Notes under the pieces: generated by a model
The model's database searches: none
Told to the model about the DNA's origin: nothing
Seen by the model: the letters and a program-made list of their open reading frames with translations, nothing else
Shown here: positions 42,324-51,053 of the stretch, piece after piece
How positions within the stretch are numbered: position 1 is the stretch's first letter
Layout of the letters: each line of letters begins with the position of its first letter
Program-made: the position numbers and the translations under genes
NCBI GenBank assembly: GCA_019217005.1
Contig: JAHBNG010000009.1
Coordinates: forward strand, 1-64,000
Reading direction: 5' to 3'
DNA length: 64,000 nt
Source of the DNA: Chloroflexi bacterium TSY
Lineage (GTDB): Bacteria; Chloroflexota; Anaerolineae; Caldilineales; Caldilineaceae

Positions 42324-42618
42324 GAACTGCTCTCGTCCATCCGCGTGCAACGCTCAGGTTTGACGATTCAGGGATACCTTATCGCACGCCGACTTGTGCG
42401 ACGCACGATCCATCTGGCTAGCGAGCATCGCACTGCCCCAAGGGCGGATGACACATCCAACCATCGTCTGGGCAGAGCGTCGCTTGCGGATCCATCCCAC
42501 TACAACGCCAAGACCAATGGAGCTGCTCTCGTCCATCCGCGTGCAACGCTCAGGTTTGGCGATTCAAGAATGCCCCATCGCACGGAGACCTGTGCGACGC
42601 AAGCTCCATCTAGCGAAC
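42324..42618. repeat. Direct repeat, two ~100-bp copies 196 bp apart
   Basis: Copies at 42324-42424 and 42520-42618 share CTGCTCTCGTCCATCCGCGT, then GCAACGCTCAGGTTTG, CGATTCA, and GTGCGACGCA near the end. Between them is unrelated sequence. No protein or RNA function is evident. Confidence 0.75.
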
Positions 42619-42678
42619 GTCCCCCAATCTTCTCATGCCAGCACAAGGGATGACCACAGACGCGGCATTTCCGACGGA

Positions 42679-42786
42679 TCAGGTTGACGGGTATGGCAAC
42701 GGGGCAGCCACAAGCCGTTTCAAGCTCGATTCGGTGCATCGTTTACAGTCTCGACAAAAATGGTGGCGGCGATCTTTCTTGGACAT
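42679..42786 (-). pseudogene. Possible small zinc-ribbon protein, frameshifted
   Basis: An ATG at 42786 with AAAGGAGA 6 bases upstream opens MSKKDRRHHFCRDCKRC and stops at 42679 after 35 codons. Another frame continues through IRRKCRVCGHPLCWHEKIGG (to about 42615). Together they would give two CxxC pairs, as in a zinc ribbon. No single-base repair site is obvious. It may be a decayed gene or coincidence. Confidence 0.35.
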
Positions 42787-42900
42787 GCGTATCTCCTTTC
42801 TATAATTGATCGTAGGTCGATAGTGAGTGGTGGAATCTCGTCGACATTTGGTTTGGCATATTCCAAATGCTAGCAGAATCTAATAAAATTGATCTCCACC

Positions 42901-43362
42901 TTACGCATTCGCCCACACCCGAATATTTCGACGCTCGCGTTCGTTCAACATGCACTCGCGCAGATGTTCGTACAAGCCATGGATCTCGGGGATTCCGACG
43001 AGTTCTGAATCAGGAATGTCTCGATCCGAGGAGTGAATCTCAAGTTTGCCATAGCCCAAGAGTCTCATATCGAAGGGATGAACGAGCCGAAAATCATCCA
43101 CGCGAAAGAGCTCCAATGTTTTGCGTGTTTTCGAGAGGATGCCGTGCTCAAAAATGATGCGCTGATTTGTAATGTAATACTTGGTGTGTCGCTGCTGAAG
43201 CCAGAAGGGAATCAACGCAAGTCCAAACGTGCAGAGAACAAAGACCAACTGACCTGCACTGTAGACGATGGCTGGTCGCCCGACGAACAGGGTTCGCTCC
43301 TTAGCATCAGCCTGCTGCTCGGAATCGGAAAATAGCTTCTGATTTGTGATTTGTGCTTCCAT
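42901..43362 (-). CDS. Bacterial PH-domain membrane protein (bPH2/DUF304)
   Basis: A 153-aa protein. The ATG at 43362 follows AAGGAG by 6 bases; an in-frame ATG 21 bases upstream overlaps that site. It has a hydrophobic hairpin (YSAGQLVFVLCTFGLALIPF, about residues 26-46) and then the PH-like core with YYITNQRIIFEHGILSKTRK, LELFRVDDFRLVHPF and LGYGKLEIHSSDRDIP. This matches the bPH2 family of small membrane-associated PH-like proteins. Function is generally unknown; roles in lipid or membrane-stress contexts are proposed for the family. A conserved upstream box lies ~127 bases before the start. Confidence 0.85.
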   Translation of the reverse strand: MEAQITNQKLFSDSEQQADAKERTLFVGRPAIVYSAGQLVFVLCTFGLALIPFWLQQRHTKYYITNQRIIFEHGILSKTRKTLELFRVDDFRLVHPFDMRLLGYGKLEIHSSDRDIPDSELVGIPEIHGLYEHLRECMLNERERRNIRVWANA

Positions 43363-43488
43363 CTCTTGCTCCTTTACATACATTGTATTCGCGCAAAGAT
43401 TAGAGTAACTTGCTTGTGTAAATGGGGATGAAGTATCCTCGCCTGTCGGGGTGCTTCTACATTCAAATGGTTGATGTTCACATCAGGC

Positions 43489-43527
43489 TTTTCATCAATA
43501 GAGATGCAGCAGCGACTAAAATTCGGC
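43489..43527 (-). promoter_or_regulatory. Conserved upstream box, copy B
   Basis: Minus-strand GCCGAATTTTAGTCGCTGC, then TGCATCTCTATTGATGAA. Closely similar to copy A; it lies upstream of the bPH2 gene. Confidence 0.4.
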
Positions 43528-43623
43528 ATCATGTTTGTTCTTTAGCGTAAGTTTTGTGCAATCTAGATGCAGATTTGCGAAAAACGCCCCCAAAAATAAA
43601 CTTTTCATACTCAACCGGATCTT

Positions 43624-43725
43624 AGGGGGTAGACCCGCTTTGGTTTCGATATGCTTCGCTGCTCAACCGGCGCTCGTCTCCGTTTTTTCTGTCGATGGCG
43701 AAGCGCCCATTTCATGAACACGGAC
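43624..43725. repeat. Interspersed repeat, shared with ~58409-58496
   Basis: Both places contain CGCTTTGGTTTCGATA, then CTTCG, CTCAACCGGC, and end in ATTCCCAAAGAGCC. No coding sense is seen. The rest of the 43.4-43.9 kb gap holds copy B of the upstream box and otherwise nothing I can name. Confidence 0.6.
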
Positions 43726-43944
43726 ATTCCCAAAGAGCCAAATCTTTTCTTAAAAACTATTTTGTCACAATGTTGGACGGAAGAGAAGTAGGGGCACGAA
43801 TGGATCAAAAAAAGGCCACCGTCACAATCGTGATGCGGCTCCTATGAATGGAATGACGTTCACCTTGAAATCATCGATCGTATTGCTCTGAACGGAGATG
43901 GTCACACTGGTTGTTGTGCTCTTGCTCTCGCTGCCAGTGGCTTC

Positions 43945-46900
43945 CTATCGGACAACCAACGGCAGATAGAGTTCTTGCGTTTGACGCGGAGGAATGACCA
44001 ATGGAATCGGTTGCGGCTCTTGTCGCTCTGTACGATCTGTTATGGCGTTCAGAAACTTTGCCCACTCAGTCGTTAGGGTCAATTCATAAACTTGATTCGC
44101 CGCATAGACCTCAGACAGCACTTGGTGCGGATAGTAGATCGAAATTCCGTTGGCGTTCTCTAAACGCACGTTCACAATTCGAGCTGTATTGGGGGGATTG
44201 AAATTTTGGACACTTTGCGTCTGATTGTTGACAATCAGTTTATACCCTTCAATGTCCAGAAACTTTAGCTCATGCTTCAGGCGGTCTATCTGTGTCAGAA
44301 TATCTTCATCCTCAATCTCTGGACTTTTCGAGAGCTTTGTCAGCCAGTCGACTAAATCTATATACAGATCCAAGTCATTATTGTCAAAGTCCCCATTGCT
44401 ATCTAGCATTTGAGTTTCGCTACGTATCCTTTCCAGAATCTGTCGCTTTTCATCACGTCCATCCTGCCAAGTTGCCAACGCGACGGCCAGTCCATCCAAC
44501 GCAATTCGGATTGGCTCGGCCCTTGAGAGGTTGAGCGCGCTCAGCGTTGCTGGCTGTTTACTACCTGTACGAGCTTGCTCGATATATTCATCCACAATCA
44601 TGCTGGCAAAGTCAGCCGGAGACTCTGCCTCGTTTGCATGAAGGCGATAGCGATCATAGGCAAAGAAACTCCAAGCAAGATACTGAGACGCAATCAGATA
44701 ATCGGTGCTGTGGCGTAGTTCATAGGCAACATCAAGCAGGTTGATGGAACAACCATCCAGATGGAGTAGATCAATCGGTGCAATGTCGGTTTCGGATAGT
44801 GCCTGCGCAATTTCCTTGACAGTTAGATAAGCACTCTGATTCGAGATGCCATCATCTGCCAAATCACTCGTCGCATCCCAGCCGATACCGTTAATGGCCT
44901 GGCCATGATCGGCGATCACAAGATAGTAGTTTTGGGCTGGTAATTCCTGCTGACCCCATCGCACAAAATCAGTCAGTGTTGCCGGGTCGTCCATTGCCTG
45001 TTCTCCAATTGAAAGACCCTCAACTGAAAAGTTGTGAGAACCCACAGGCAATAACAGCCGACGCGTATCAGGAGCGTTGGAGTTGATGCTCCTCGGCCCA
45101 TCAATTTGAATTGCAACCTGGACATCTAAGTGAGCACGCCTCATGTGTTTCAAACGGGCGATTGCTCTTTCCAATTCATTCATCAAGTTAAACCCATCGT
45201 CATCATCACCGACCAGATAGAGTAACATTGTCCATTTGGGCAATTGGGGTTTATCGATGGGCGGGTTTACATAAATTTGGTGGGTCGAAACAGGATCGGA
45301 AAGCTCTCCCTCATCATCGACTACGATCAGGCTGATTCTATGCGTACCAGATGTCAAACTTGATGCGGAGATCGTAATCATGGCGCTGTTTCCTAATGAC
45401 CCGTCTTTGTTTGAACTCCACCGGTATTCAACGATCTCGTTGGTTGCATCGCTATCTTGCCCCAAACCAATCAGCTCCAGTGAATCGTCGGCGCCTAAAC
45501 TTGTGGCCTCCTCAGAGCGCCAAACAATCGTCGCAATCGGACGGCGGTAGGTCAGCGGACGCCAAAGCTGTACCCGATCATTCGACCGGTCGGCGATATA
45601 GAGAGTATTTTGGTGATCGATAGTGATACCGGCCGGTTCAAAAAAGCGAGCCGCAGAAATCCCTGGTTTCCCCCACTCCCCTAAAAAATCCCCAACCTTT
45701 GTGAACTTCTGTAGCCGATGATTGTCTTCATCCATCACGTAGACATTGTCATTGGCATCGATGGTAATACCATATGGGTGATCAAACTGGCCTGGCTCAG
45801 AGCCTTTACGGCCCCACATCCGCACATAGTTCCCATCGGCATCAAAAACTTGGATTCGATCATTATCCTTGTCGGTTACGTAGATAAAGTCCTGGCTGTC
45901 GATGGCTATGTCCCGCGGCAGCTTAAATTCGCCTTCGCCATTGCCCTCGGTGCCAAACTGAGTCAAATAGTTTCCCGTCAGATCGAAGACCTGTACCCGA
46001 TGATTATCTCGGTCAGCAACAAAGAGGCGATTTCGGCTATTGATGGCAAGCCCCTTTGGATAACTAAACTGACCATCCTCACTGCCTTGATCACCCCCCC
46101 AACTATCCACGAAATCTCCATCGGTCGTAAACTTCTGAATCCGATGATGAATTGCACCATTGGCATCCGAAACATAAATGTTGTTCGCATGATCGATTAC
46201 AATGCCGCTTGGTGAATTGAATCGACCGGCATCTGTGCCCTGTCCGCCCCAACTACCTAGCGACTCACCACTGCTGCTGAACTTGAGAATCCGGTGGTTG
46301 GCCTGATCAACCACGTAGAAATTCCCAGATGCATCAGTGGCCACATCCGATGGCGCATTCAACCTGCCTTCGTGACCCCAATACCCTCCTGGAAACTGTC
46401 CACCATCCGTATCAAATTTCAGCATGTGCGCACCAAGCCGATTGACAATGAAAATAGAACCATCGTCATGGATTCCGATGCCTGCTGGTCCACTAAAACG
46501 AGGGCTGCCGTTCGAGAAAAACGCCCATTCGTGATCGAGCTGCGTCCCATTGCGATCCAACTTGATCACCGTATTGGCGCCTTGCTTGGTGGCATAGGCA
46601 TTTCCATTTTGATCGAGTGCCATATCCACAAACTTGATCTTGGACTGCCCCTCAACAGTAAGAGGCCATGGATCCATGAATTGCCCGTCCGACTTCAGTC
46701 GCTGAATCCGTCGATTCCCCTGATCAACGATATAGAGAATGTCGTCCTGATAGGTCAGACCAACCGGACGGGTCAACTGATCGATTCCAGAACCGGCCGC
46801 GCCCCAAGTGCCAAGCAACATCCCTGTATTGCTAAATTTAACGATCCGGTGATTGGCACTGTCTGAAACATAGAGGTTGTTCGCATCGTCGAACACAATA

Positions 46901-47802
46901 TCCATTGGTGCGTCGAGTTGGGCACCAAACCAGTTATTGATGTTGATCCCATCTGGCAGATCTCCCTCATTGCCCCACTCCGTCACATATCGACCCGCAC
47001 TCGTGAACTTGACAATGCGATGATTGCCCGTATCTGCAATGTAAACATTATCCTGCTGGTCAATGGCAATTCCATAGGGCTTGTCCAATTCATACGCGAC
47101 AGTTCGTCCTTCGTTGGCATTGGCAGTGTCGAAAAGACGCAGATACTCTCCATTCGTGTTGTAAATCTGTACCTGGGCCGCGGAACTGTCGACAATGTGT
47201 ATTTCCCCTTGACGATTGATGGCGAAATTCTGTGGACGATAGAGCCCACCTGGCCGAGGTTGGCCTATGAGTTCACCATAATAGGCAAGATCTTGCTCCT
47301 GGCTACTGGGAAAGACAATGTCGACCTGTTGGCCATTTTTCCTTACCCTGTGGGTCATGGTCTTTTCGAATGCCAGATAGGTGGCGGTGATTGTAATCAT
47401 ATCGCCTGGACGCACATTTAATGGTTGACTACTCAAATTGAGGCTATAAAAGGCCAATGTGTCGCCCGGTCGCTGGATCTGGGTTTTGGCGGAAGTAGAC
47501 TGACCTTCGCCCGTCGTGATTTGCACTGTGGCTCCGTCGACAGGATGACCGTTAAGAAAAACATATCCACTAATGCAGCAGACTGGTTTCGGGTTGCCCG
47601 GTGGCAGATTTCCCAGGCAGCCGTTGGGAAGAGGAATAAGTGATTGAATATTGATAGGCATCGCATTCAGTTCTGCTTCTGCCGTTGAGCGGATCATTGG
47701 CTCTTGCGCATTTGCCGCTTGAACTGATAATGGCACATCTGTCCGAGAGAACGACAGAGCGACGAGGACAAATAAGACAATCCGAATATGTTTGGTAATC
47801 AT
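43945..47802 (-). CDS. Secreted NHL beta-propeller / clostripain-like (C11) cysteine protease
   Basis: A 1,285-aa protein. The ATG at 47802 follows AAAGGAG by 8 bases. It has a signal peptide (IRIVLFVLVALSFSRTDV), then a carboxypeptidase-regulatory-like domain (CCISGYVFLNGHPVDGATVQ), then about a dozen NHL repeats over residues ~180-740 (DKPYGIAIDQQDNVYIADTG; NHRIVKFTSAGRYVTEWG). A PKD/Big-type strand region follows, then a clostripain-family domain (WTMLLYLVGDDDDGFNLMNE). The catalytic His is in YYLVIADHGQA (about 966) and the Cys in LLHLDGCSINLLDVAYEL (about 1,018); both are present, so it should be active. It ends ELYLPLVVR. Probably a secreted or surface protease with a propeller for substrate binding. 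Confidence 0.9.
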   Translation of the reverse strand: MITKHIRIVLFVLVALSFSRTDVPLSVQAANAQEPMIRSTAEAELNAMPINIQSLIPLPNGCLGNLPPGNPKPVCCISGYVFLNGHPVDGATVQITTGEGQSTSAKTQIQRPGDTLAFYSLNLSSQPLNVRPGDMITITATYLAFEKTMTHRVRKNGQQVDIVFPSSQEQDLAYYGELIGQPRPGGLYRPQNFAINRQGEIHIVDSSAAQVQIYNTNGEYLRLFDTANANEGRTVAYELDKPYGIAIDQQDNVYIADTGNHRIVKFTSAGRYVTEWGNEGDLPDGININNWFGAQLDAPMDIVFDDANNLYVSDSANHRIVKFSNTGMLLGTWGAAGSGIDQLTRPVGLTYQDDILYIVDQGNRRIQRLKSDGQFMDPWPLTVEGQSKIKFVDMALDQNGNAYATKQGANTVIKLDRNGTQLDHEWAFFSNGSPRFSGPAGIGIHDDGSIFIVNRLGAHMLKFDTDGGQFPGGYWGHEGRLNAPSDVATDASGNFYVVDQANHRILKFSSSGESLGSWGGQGTDAGRFNSPSGIVIDHANNIYVSDANGAIHHRIQKFTTDGDFVDSWGGDQGSEDGQFSYPKGLAINSRNRLFVADRDNHRVQVFDLTGNYLTQFGTEGNGEGEFKLPRDIAIDSQDFIYVTDKDNDRIQVFDADGNYVRMWGRKGSEPGQFDHPYGITIDANDNVYVMDEDNHRLQKFTKVGDFLGEWGKPGISAARFFEPAGITIDHQNTLYIADRSNDRVQLWRPLTYRRPIATIVWRSEEATSLGADDSLELIGLGQDSDATNEIVEYRWSSNKDGSLGNSAMITISASSLTSGTHRISLIVVDDEGELSDPVSTHQIYVNPPIDKPQLPKWTMLLYLVGDDDDGFNLMNELERAIARLKHMRRAHLDVQVAIQIDGPRSINSNAPDTRRLLLPVGSHNFSVEGLSIGEQAMDDPATLTDFVRWGQQELPAQNYYLVIADHGQAINGIGWDATSDLADDGISNQSAYLTVKEIAQALSETDIAPIDLLHLDGCSINLLDVAYELRHSTDYLIASQYLAWSFFAYDRYRLHANEAESPADFASMIVDEYIEQARTGSKQPATLSALNLSRAEPIRIALDGLAVALATWQDGRDEKRQILERIRSETQMLDSNGDFDNNDLDLYIDLVDWLTKLSKSPEIEDEDILTQIDRLKHELKFLDIEGYKLIVNNQTQSVQNFNPPNTARIVNVRLENANGISIYYPHQVLSEVYAANQVYELTLTTEWAKFLNAITDRTERQEPQPIPLVIPPRQTQELYLPLVVR

Positions 47803-47923
47803 ATAATACACTCCTTTTGAGGGCGATTCTGCAGATTCGAGAATATGATTTCTGACGTCAGCCGGGAATTGATTCCCTGGCGGGTTGGTCTAAGCCAAAT
47901 GAGCAAGGGAAAGTCGATCTAGA

Positions 47924-47963
47924 CTTCTGATCAAAGGGATGCGCAAGAAGACAATTTTCGGCA
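47924..47963 (-). promoter_or_regulatory. Conserved upstream box, copy D
   Basis: Minus-strand GCCGAAAATTGTCTTC, then TTGCGCATCCCTTTGATC. It lies about 120 bases before the NHL-protease gene and is the most diverged copy. Confidence 0.35.
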
Positions 47964-48071
47964 CGCAAAATAAATTTTGCTGAAAAGGAAAAGATTTTCC
48001 AGCCATACCCTTGACGTGCTCAGGGTACGGATGGAAAATCTTTTTCCCGATACCTATAGCAAGTGCGAGGG

Positions 48072-51053
48072 TCAACGCCGGCTACAGACAAAGGCAGCCC
48101 AAATCGCGGGGTGATTGCAGGATGGGTCTGAGAGCGATTGAAGTTGCGTATGGCGGACCGAGCGGGGAACAGAAAATCCCTGAGCAATTGCAGAATAAAA
48201 GTGTCTCATCCAGTCGGTTGTGGACCGGGTATCAGGGATCGACCACAGGCTGCTCACGATGCGTTGCGCACCTGCCATCATGAGGGCCGTCTGAAATGCA
48301 AGAAGCGCCCCTCCTGAATCCATTCCAGCAACAGTCGAGCAACCGCTTAACGTGACAAGTTCAGTGCCTTGTAGGGGTAAATCATAACATTGTTCAACCG
48401 ACAAAACCTCACCAGCCAGCTGTAATCCTGAGAAAAGAGGGGCATCGTGACGCAAAACGCTATGTGCAGCGAGATGAAGCAGCCGAGGTGGTTCAGTCAA
48501 CTCTTGTAGATAACTGACGGATCTGGGAACATCAATCAATGTTTTGCTATGGGGTAGACAATCTGCAGCGGCATGAACTTCGTCCTTCGTGACCTGTAAC
48601 GTGCCATCTGCCGAAGAAGCAATCAAGAGCGGTACGCCTATTGCCGGCGTAGCTTGGTCGGGTCGTTCGAGAAGTCCGCCGCTCAAAATCGTTTCGATCT
48701 CAAAACATTCCATAAGATAGCGCTGTGAGTCCCAAAATGCTGCAAAGGGAAGCAAATAGAGTGGATCACAGGGCGCAATGAGCAATTTGGGCACTTCTTC
48801 ACCGTTTTTTATGCTTTGGGGCAAGAATGGAGAAACCAGTAAATCAAAGCATTTCGGCAGCAAGGGTAGACATTCAGCCCGCCAAGTAGCACCGTGTGCA
48901 ATCAGATTGTCGACAGATTGAGTAACGACGTTTTCAAAGAGAAGCTGCAAGTCAGCTAGCAAATCCTGACTCTCTTCCTGTTTGCAGAGGGACAGAGCAT
49001 GGTAGTTTCCTGCTCGATCGACAGAGACGCCCACAATCTCACCCTGGACACAATCATATTCTAGAAGCAGATCGGCTTCCATTGTGCTCAAGATGTCTGA
49101 CACACTGTATTGGGAAGATTGGTCATTGGGATACTCACCCCGAAAAGTCTTGTCCGGTCTTTGCTCATCAAAGTCAAGCGAGGGAAGATGTGGCCCAGAA
49201 CTTGGCCGAGGAACAATACATACTTGATCGTTGCTTGTCCGGCGATTGCCTCCTTGGTCATTGTCCCAGGGATGGTTCCGTCGCCGACGCAAATCGAGGA
49301 GTTTTTGTTCAAGCTTCAAAAGCTGCTCATCTTTGCTTTCAATCAGTTGGTCAGGTGCATTCTCGACACTTTCTGTCATCAGATTCCACCGTTGAACAGC
49401 GATCTTTTCGCGGATATCAGATAACAGATTCCGTTCAGAGTGCGATAACTTATCCTCTGTGGATAGAGCTGTAAATGTCTCTAGAAAGCCGCCAGCCTTT
49501 TTGCGCCACAGGTTGGTTAATGTGGTATTTGAATCAGCAGTTGCGAGCGACATCATGATCAGATCATCCAGTCCGCTATCTGTGCTTTCTTGATAGCCAG
49601 CTTTTAGCTCTTCCACAGTCAGCATTCTGCGAATTTCTTCGCTCAACTCGACACTTTTTTCCAGATAGTTGAATGTTTTCTGTCGATCCTGAGTCGAATA
49701 TAATCTGCCAAGTCCTCGCATGCTATCTCGGAGTAGCCATTGATCACCACGTTCTGAAGCAAGCTGAATAAGCTCTTCGTAGATCTCTTTGGTATCCTCA
49801 AAGAGGTCAGGGTTTCCCGATAGTCGCCAAACGTCAGCTAGAAGGAGACGATACTGAGTGACAACCATTGCATTGTCTAATTCAGGGAAATTGTTGTCGA
49901 GCAATGCAGACGCTTTCCCAATATCGTCTTGAGCGATTGCCAGCTTGATGGCCTCGAGTTGAGTATGGGCCAACCAAATTTTCTGTTCAAGCTTTTGCCA
50001 AATAGAAGAACTCTCCGCCAGAAGCCTTTCCGCAAGATCATACTCACCGAGAAACCGATAGACTCTAGATAAATTCAACGTCGCTTGCCCTACCTGTGGC
50101 CACATTTCACGTTCAATAAAGAGTCGTCGCGCATGATCATATCGGCGAAGTGCTTCTCGATGGGCACCAATTCGATCGAGCAGCGTTCCTTCATACATCG
50201 ACACTGTGGCGACTTCCATCTGATTTTCTATTTGCTCAAAGAGAGGACGGGCATGGGCAAAGTGTTCGAGAGCCCTGGAAGGATGCCCCAACACAGTATT
50301 CAGCTTGCCCAGATTCATGAGGATGCGCGCCACCGTGAGCGTCTGTTCATGGTGTTGTGCTCTTGGCAAAGCTTTGTAGAGGAGCGTCTGTGCTTCTCGC
50401 AATTCGCCAAGCATTACAAGGGACTCGGCAAGATTTGCTTCCATTTCAATGGCTGTTGTCCCGTGACCATTAGACTGAGCATAGGGGATCGATTCTCGAT
50501 ATAGCGCACATGCTTCATTATAACGTCCCTGACTATATAAAAGCCATCCATAGTTCTGATTCAAAATTAAGAGATGGTGAGGCTCTGTTTCGGGGAACGC
50601 CTGAAATAGTGCAACTGTCTCATGGTAACATTCATCGGCCTCGCGATTGTGACCACATTCTATCAAAGCGGCAAGTAGGGTTACCTGGATACATGCAACT
50701 TGAAATGGCTGTTCTGCCTCCTGATATCCCTGAATCGCGATGCGACAATAATCAATTGCCTCAGCTGGGACATGATACATCGCCCAATTGCTGCGCGCCC
50801 AACAGGCAAGTGGATAAGCAAGTGGTTCTGAGACAAGATGCTTGGCGACAAGCAACGCCCGTTGCGTTGCTTGGTTCGCCGTGACAGGATCGGCTGTCAC
50901 CCGTGGATTATTTGCAAAGAGCTTGAGAGCCGCTAACGTATCCATACTTAATTCGGAAATGTGCGAACAAATCCAAGCTTCTACACCATCTTCTGGGCAG
51001 GCAAGCAGAGCATCAATGAGTTTAGACTGGTCAATAGATTCTTGGCGGACCAT
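48072..51053 (-). CDS. TPR-CHAT caspase-like protease
   Basis: A 993-aa cytoplasmic protein. Residues ~60-480 are TPR repeats (EALRRYDHARRLFIEREMWP; EYDLAERLLAESSSIWQKLE). A linker with a polar stretch follows (~590-640), then a C-terminal CHAT domain, a caspase/separase-fold peptidase. The catalytic His is in LLHLAAHSVLRHDAPLFSG (His864) and the Cys in LVTLSGCSTVAG (Cys905); DSGGALLAFQTALMMAGAQ and IVSSLWSIPD are family blocks. Both catalytic residues are present. Its ATG directly follows the TAA of the sigma-factor fusion gene, so the two are one transcriptional unit. TPR-CHAT proteins cleave partner proteins on activation; here the sigma/anti-sigma fusion is the obvious candidate substrate, which is inference. 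Confidence 0.9.
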   Translation of the reverse strand: MVRQESIDQSKLIDALLACPEDGVEAWICSHISELSMDTLAALKLFANNPRVTADPVTANQATQRALLVAKHLVSEPLAYPLACWARSNWAMYHVPAEAIDYCRIAIQGYQEAEQPFQVACIQVTLLAALIECGHNREADECYHETVALFQAFPETEPHHLLILNQNYGWLLYSQGRYNEACALYRESIPYAQSNGHGTTAIEMEANLAESLVMLGELREAQTLLYKALPRAQHHEQTLTVARILMNLGKLNTVLGHPSRALEHFAHARPLFEQIENQMEVATVSMYEGTLLDRIGAHREALRRYDHARRLFIEREMWPQVGQATLNLSRVYRFLGEYDLAERLLAESSSIWQKLEQKIWLAHTQLEAIKLAIAQDDIGKASALLDNNFPELDNAMVVTQYRLLLADVWRLSGNPDLFEDTKEIYEELIQLASERGDQWLLRDSMRGLGRLYSTQDRQKTFNYLEKSVELSEEIRRMLTVEELKAGYQESTDSGLDDLIMMSLATADSNTTLTNLWRKKAGGFLETFTALSTEDKLSHSERNLLSDIREKIAVQRWNLMTESVENAPDQLIESKDEQLLKLEQKLLDLRRRRNHPWDNDQGGNRRTSNDQVCIVPRPSSGPHLPSLDFDEQRPDKTFRGEYPNDQSSQYSVSDILSTMEADLLLEYDCVQGEIVGVSVDRAGNYHALSLCKQEESQDLLADLQLLFENVVTQSVDNLIAHGATWRAECLPLLPKCFDLLVSPFLPQSIKNGEEVPKLLIAPCDPLYLLPFAAFWDSQRYLMECFEIETILSGGLLERPDQATPAIGVPLLIASSADGTLQVTKDEVHAAADCLPHSKTLIDVPRSVSYLQELTEPPRLLHLAAHSVLRHDAPLFSGLQLAGEVLSVEQCYDLPLQGTELVTLSGCSTVAGMDSGGALLAFQTALMMAGAQRIVSSLWSIPDTRSTTDWMRHFYSAIAQGFSVPRSVRHTQLQSLSDPSCNHPAIWAAFVCSRR

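Noticed and set aside
42324..42618. CRISPR array
   Set aside because: Only two ~100-bp copies with a 196-bp period and no short regular spacers; no cas genes anywhere in the window.
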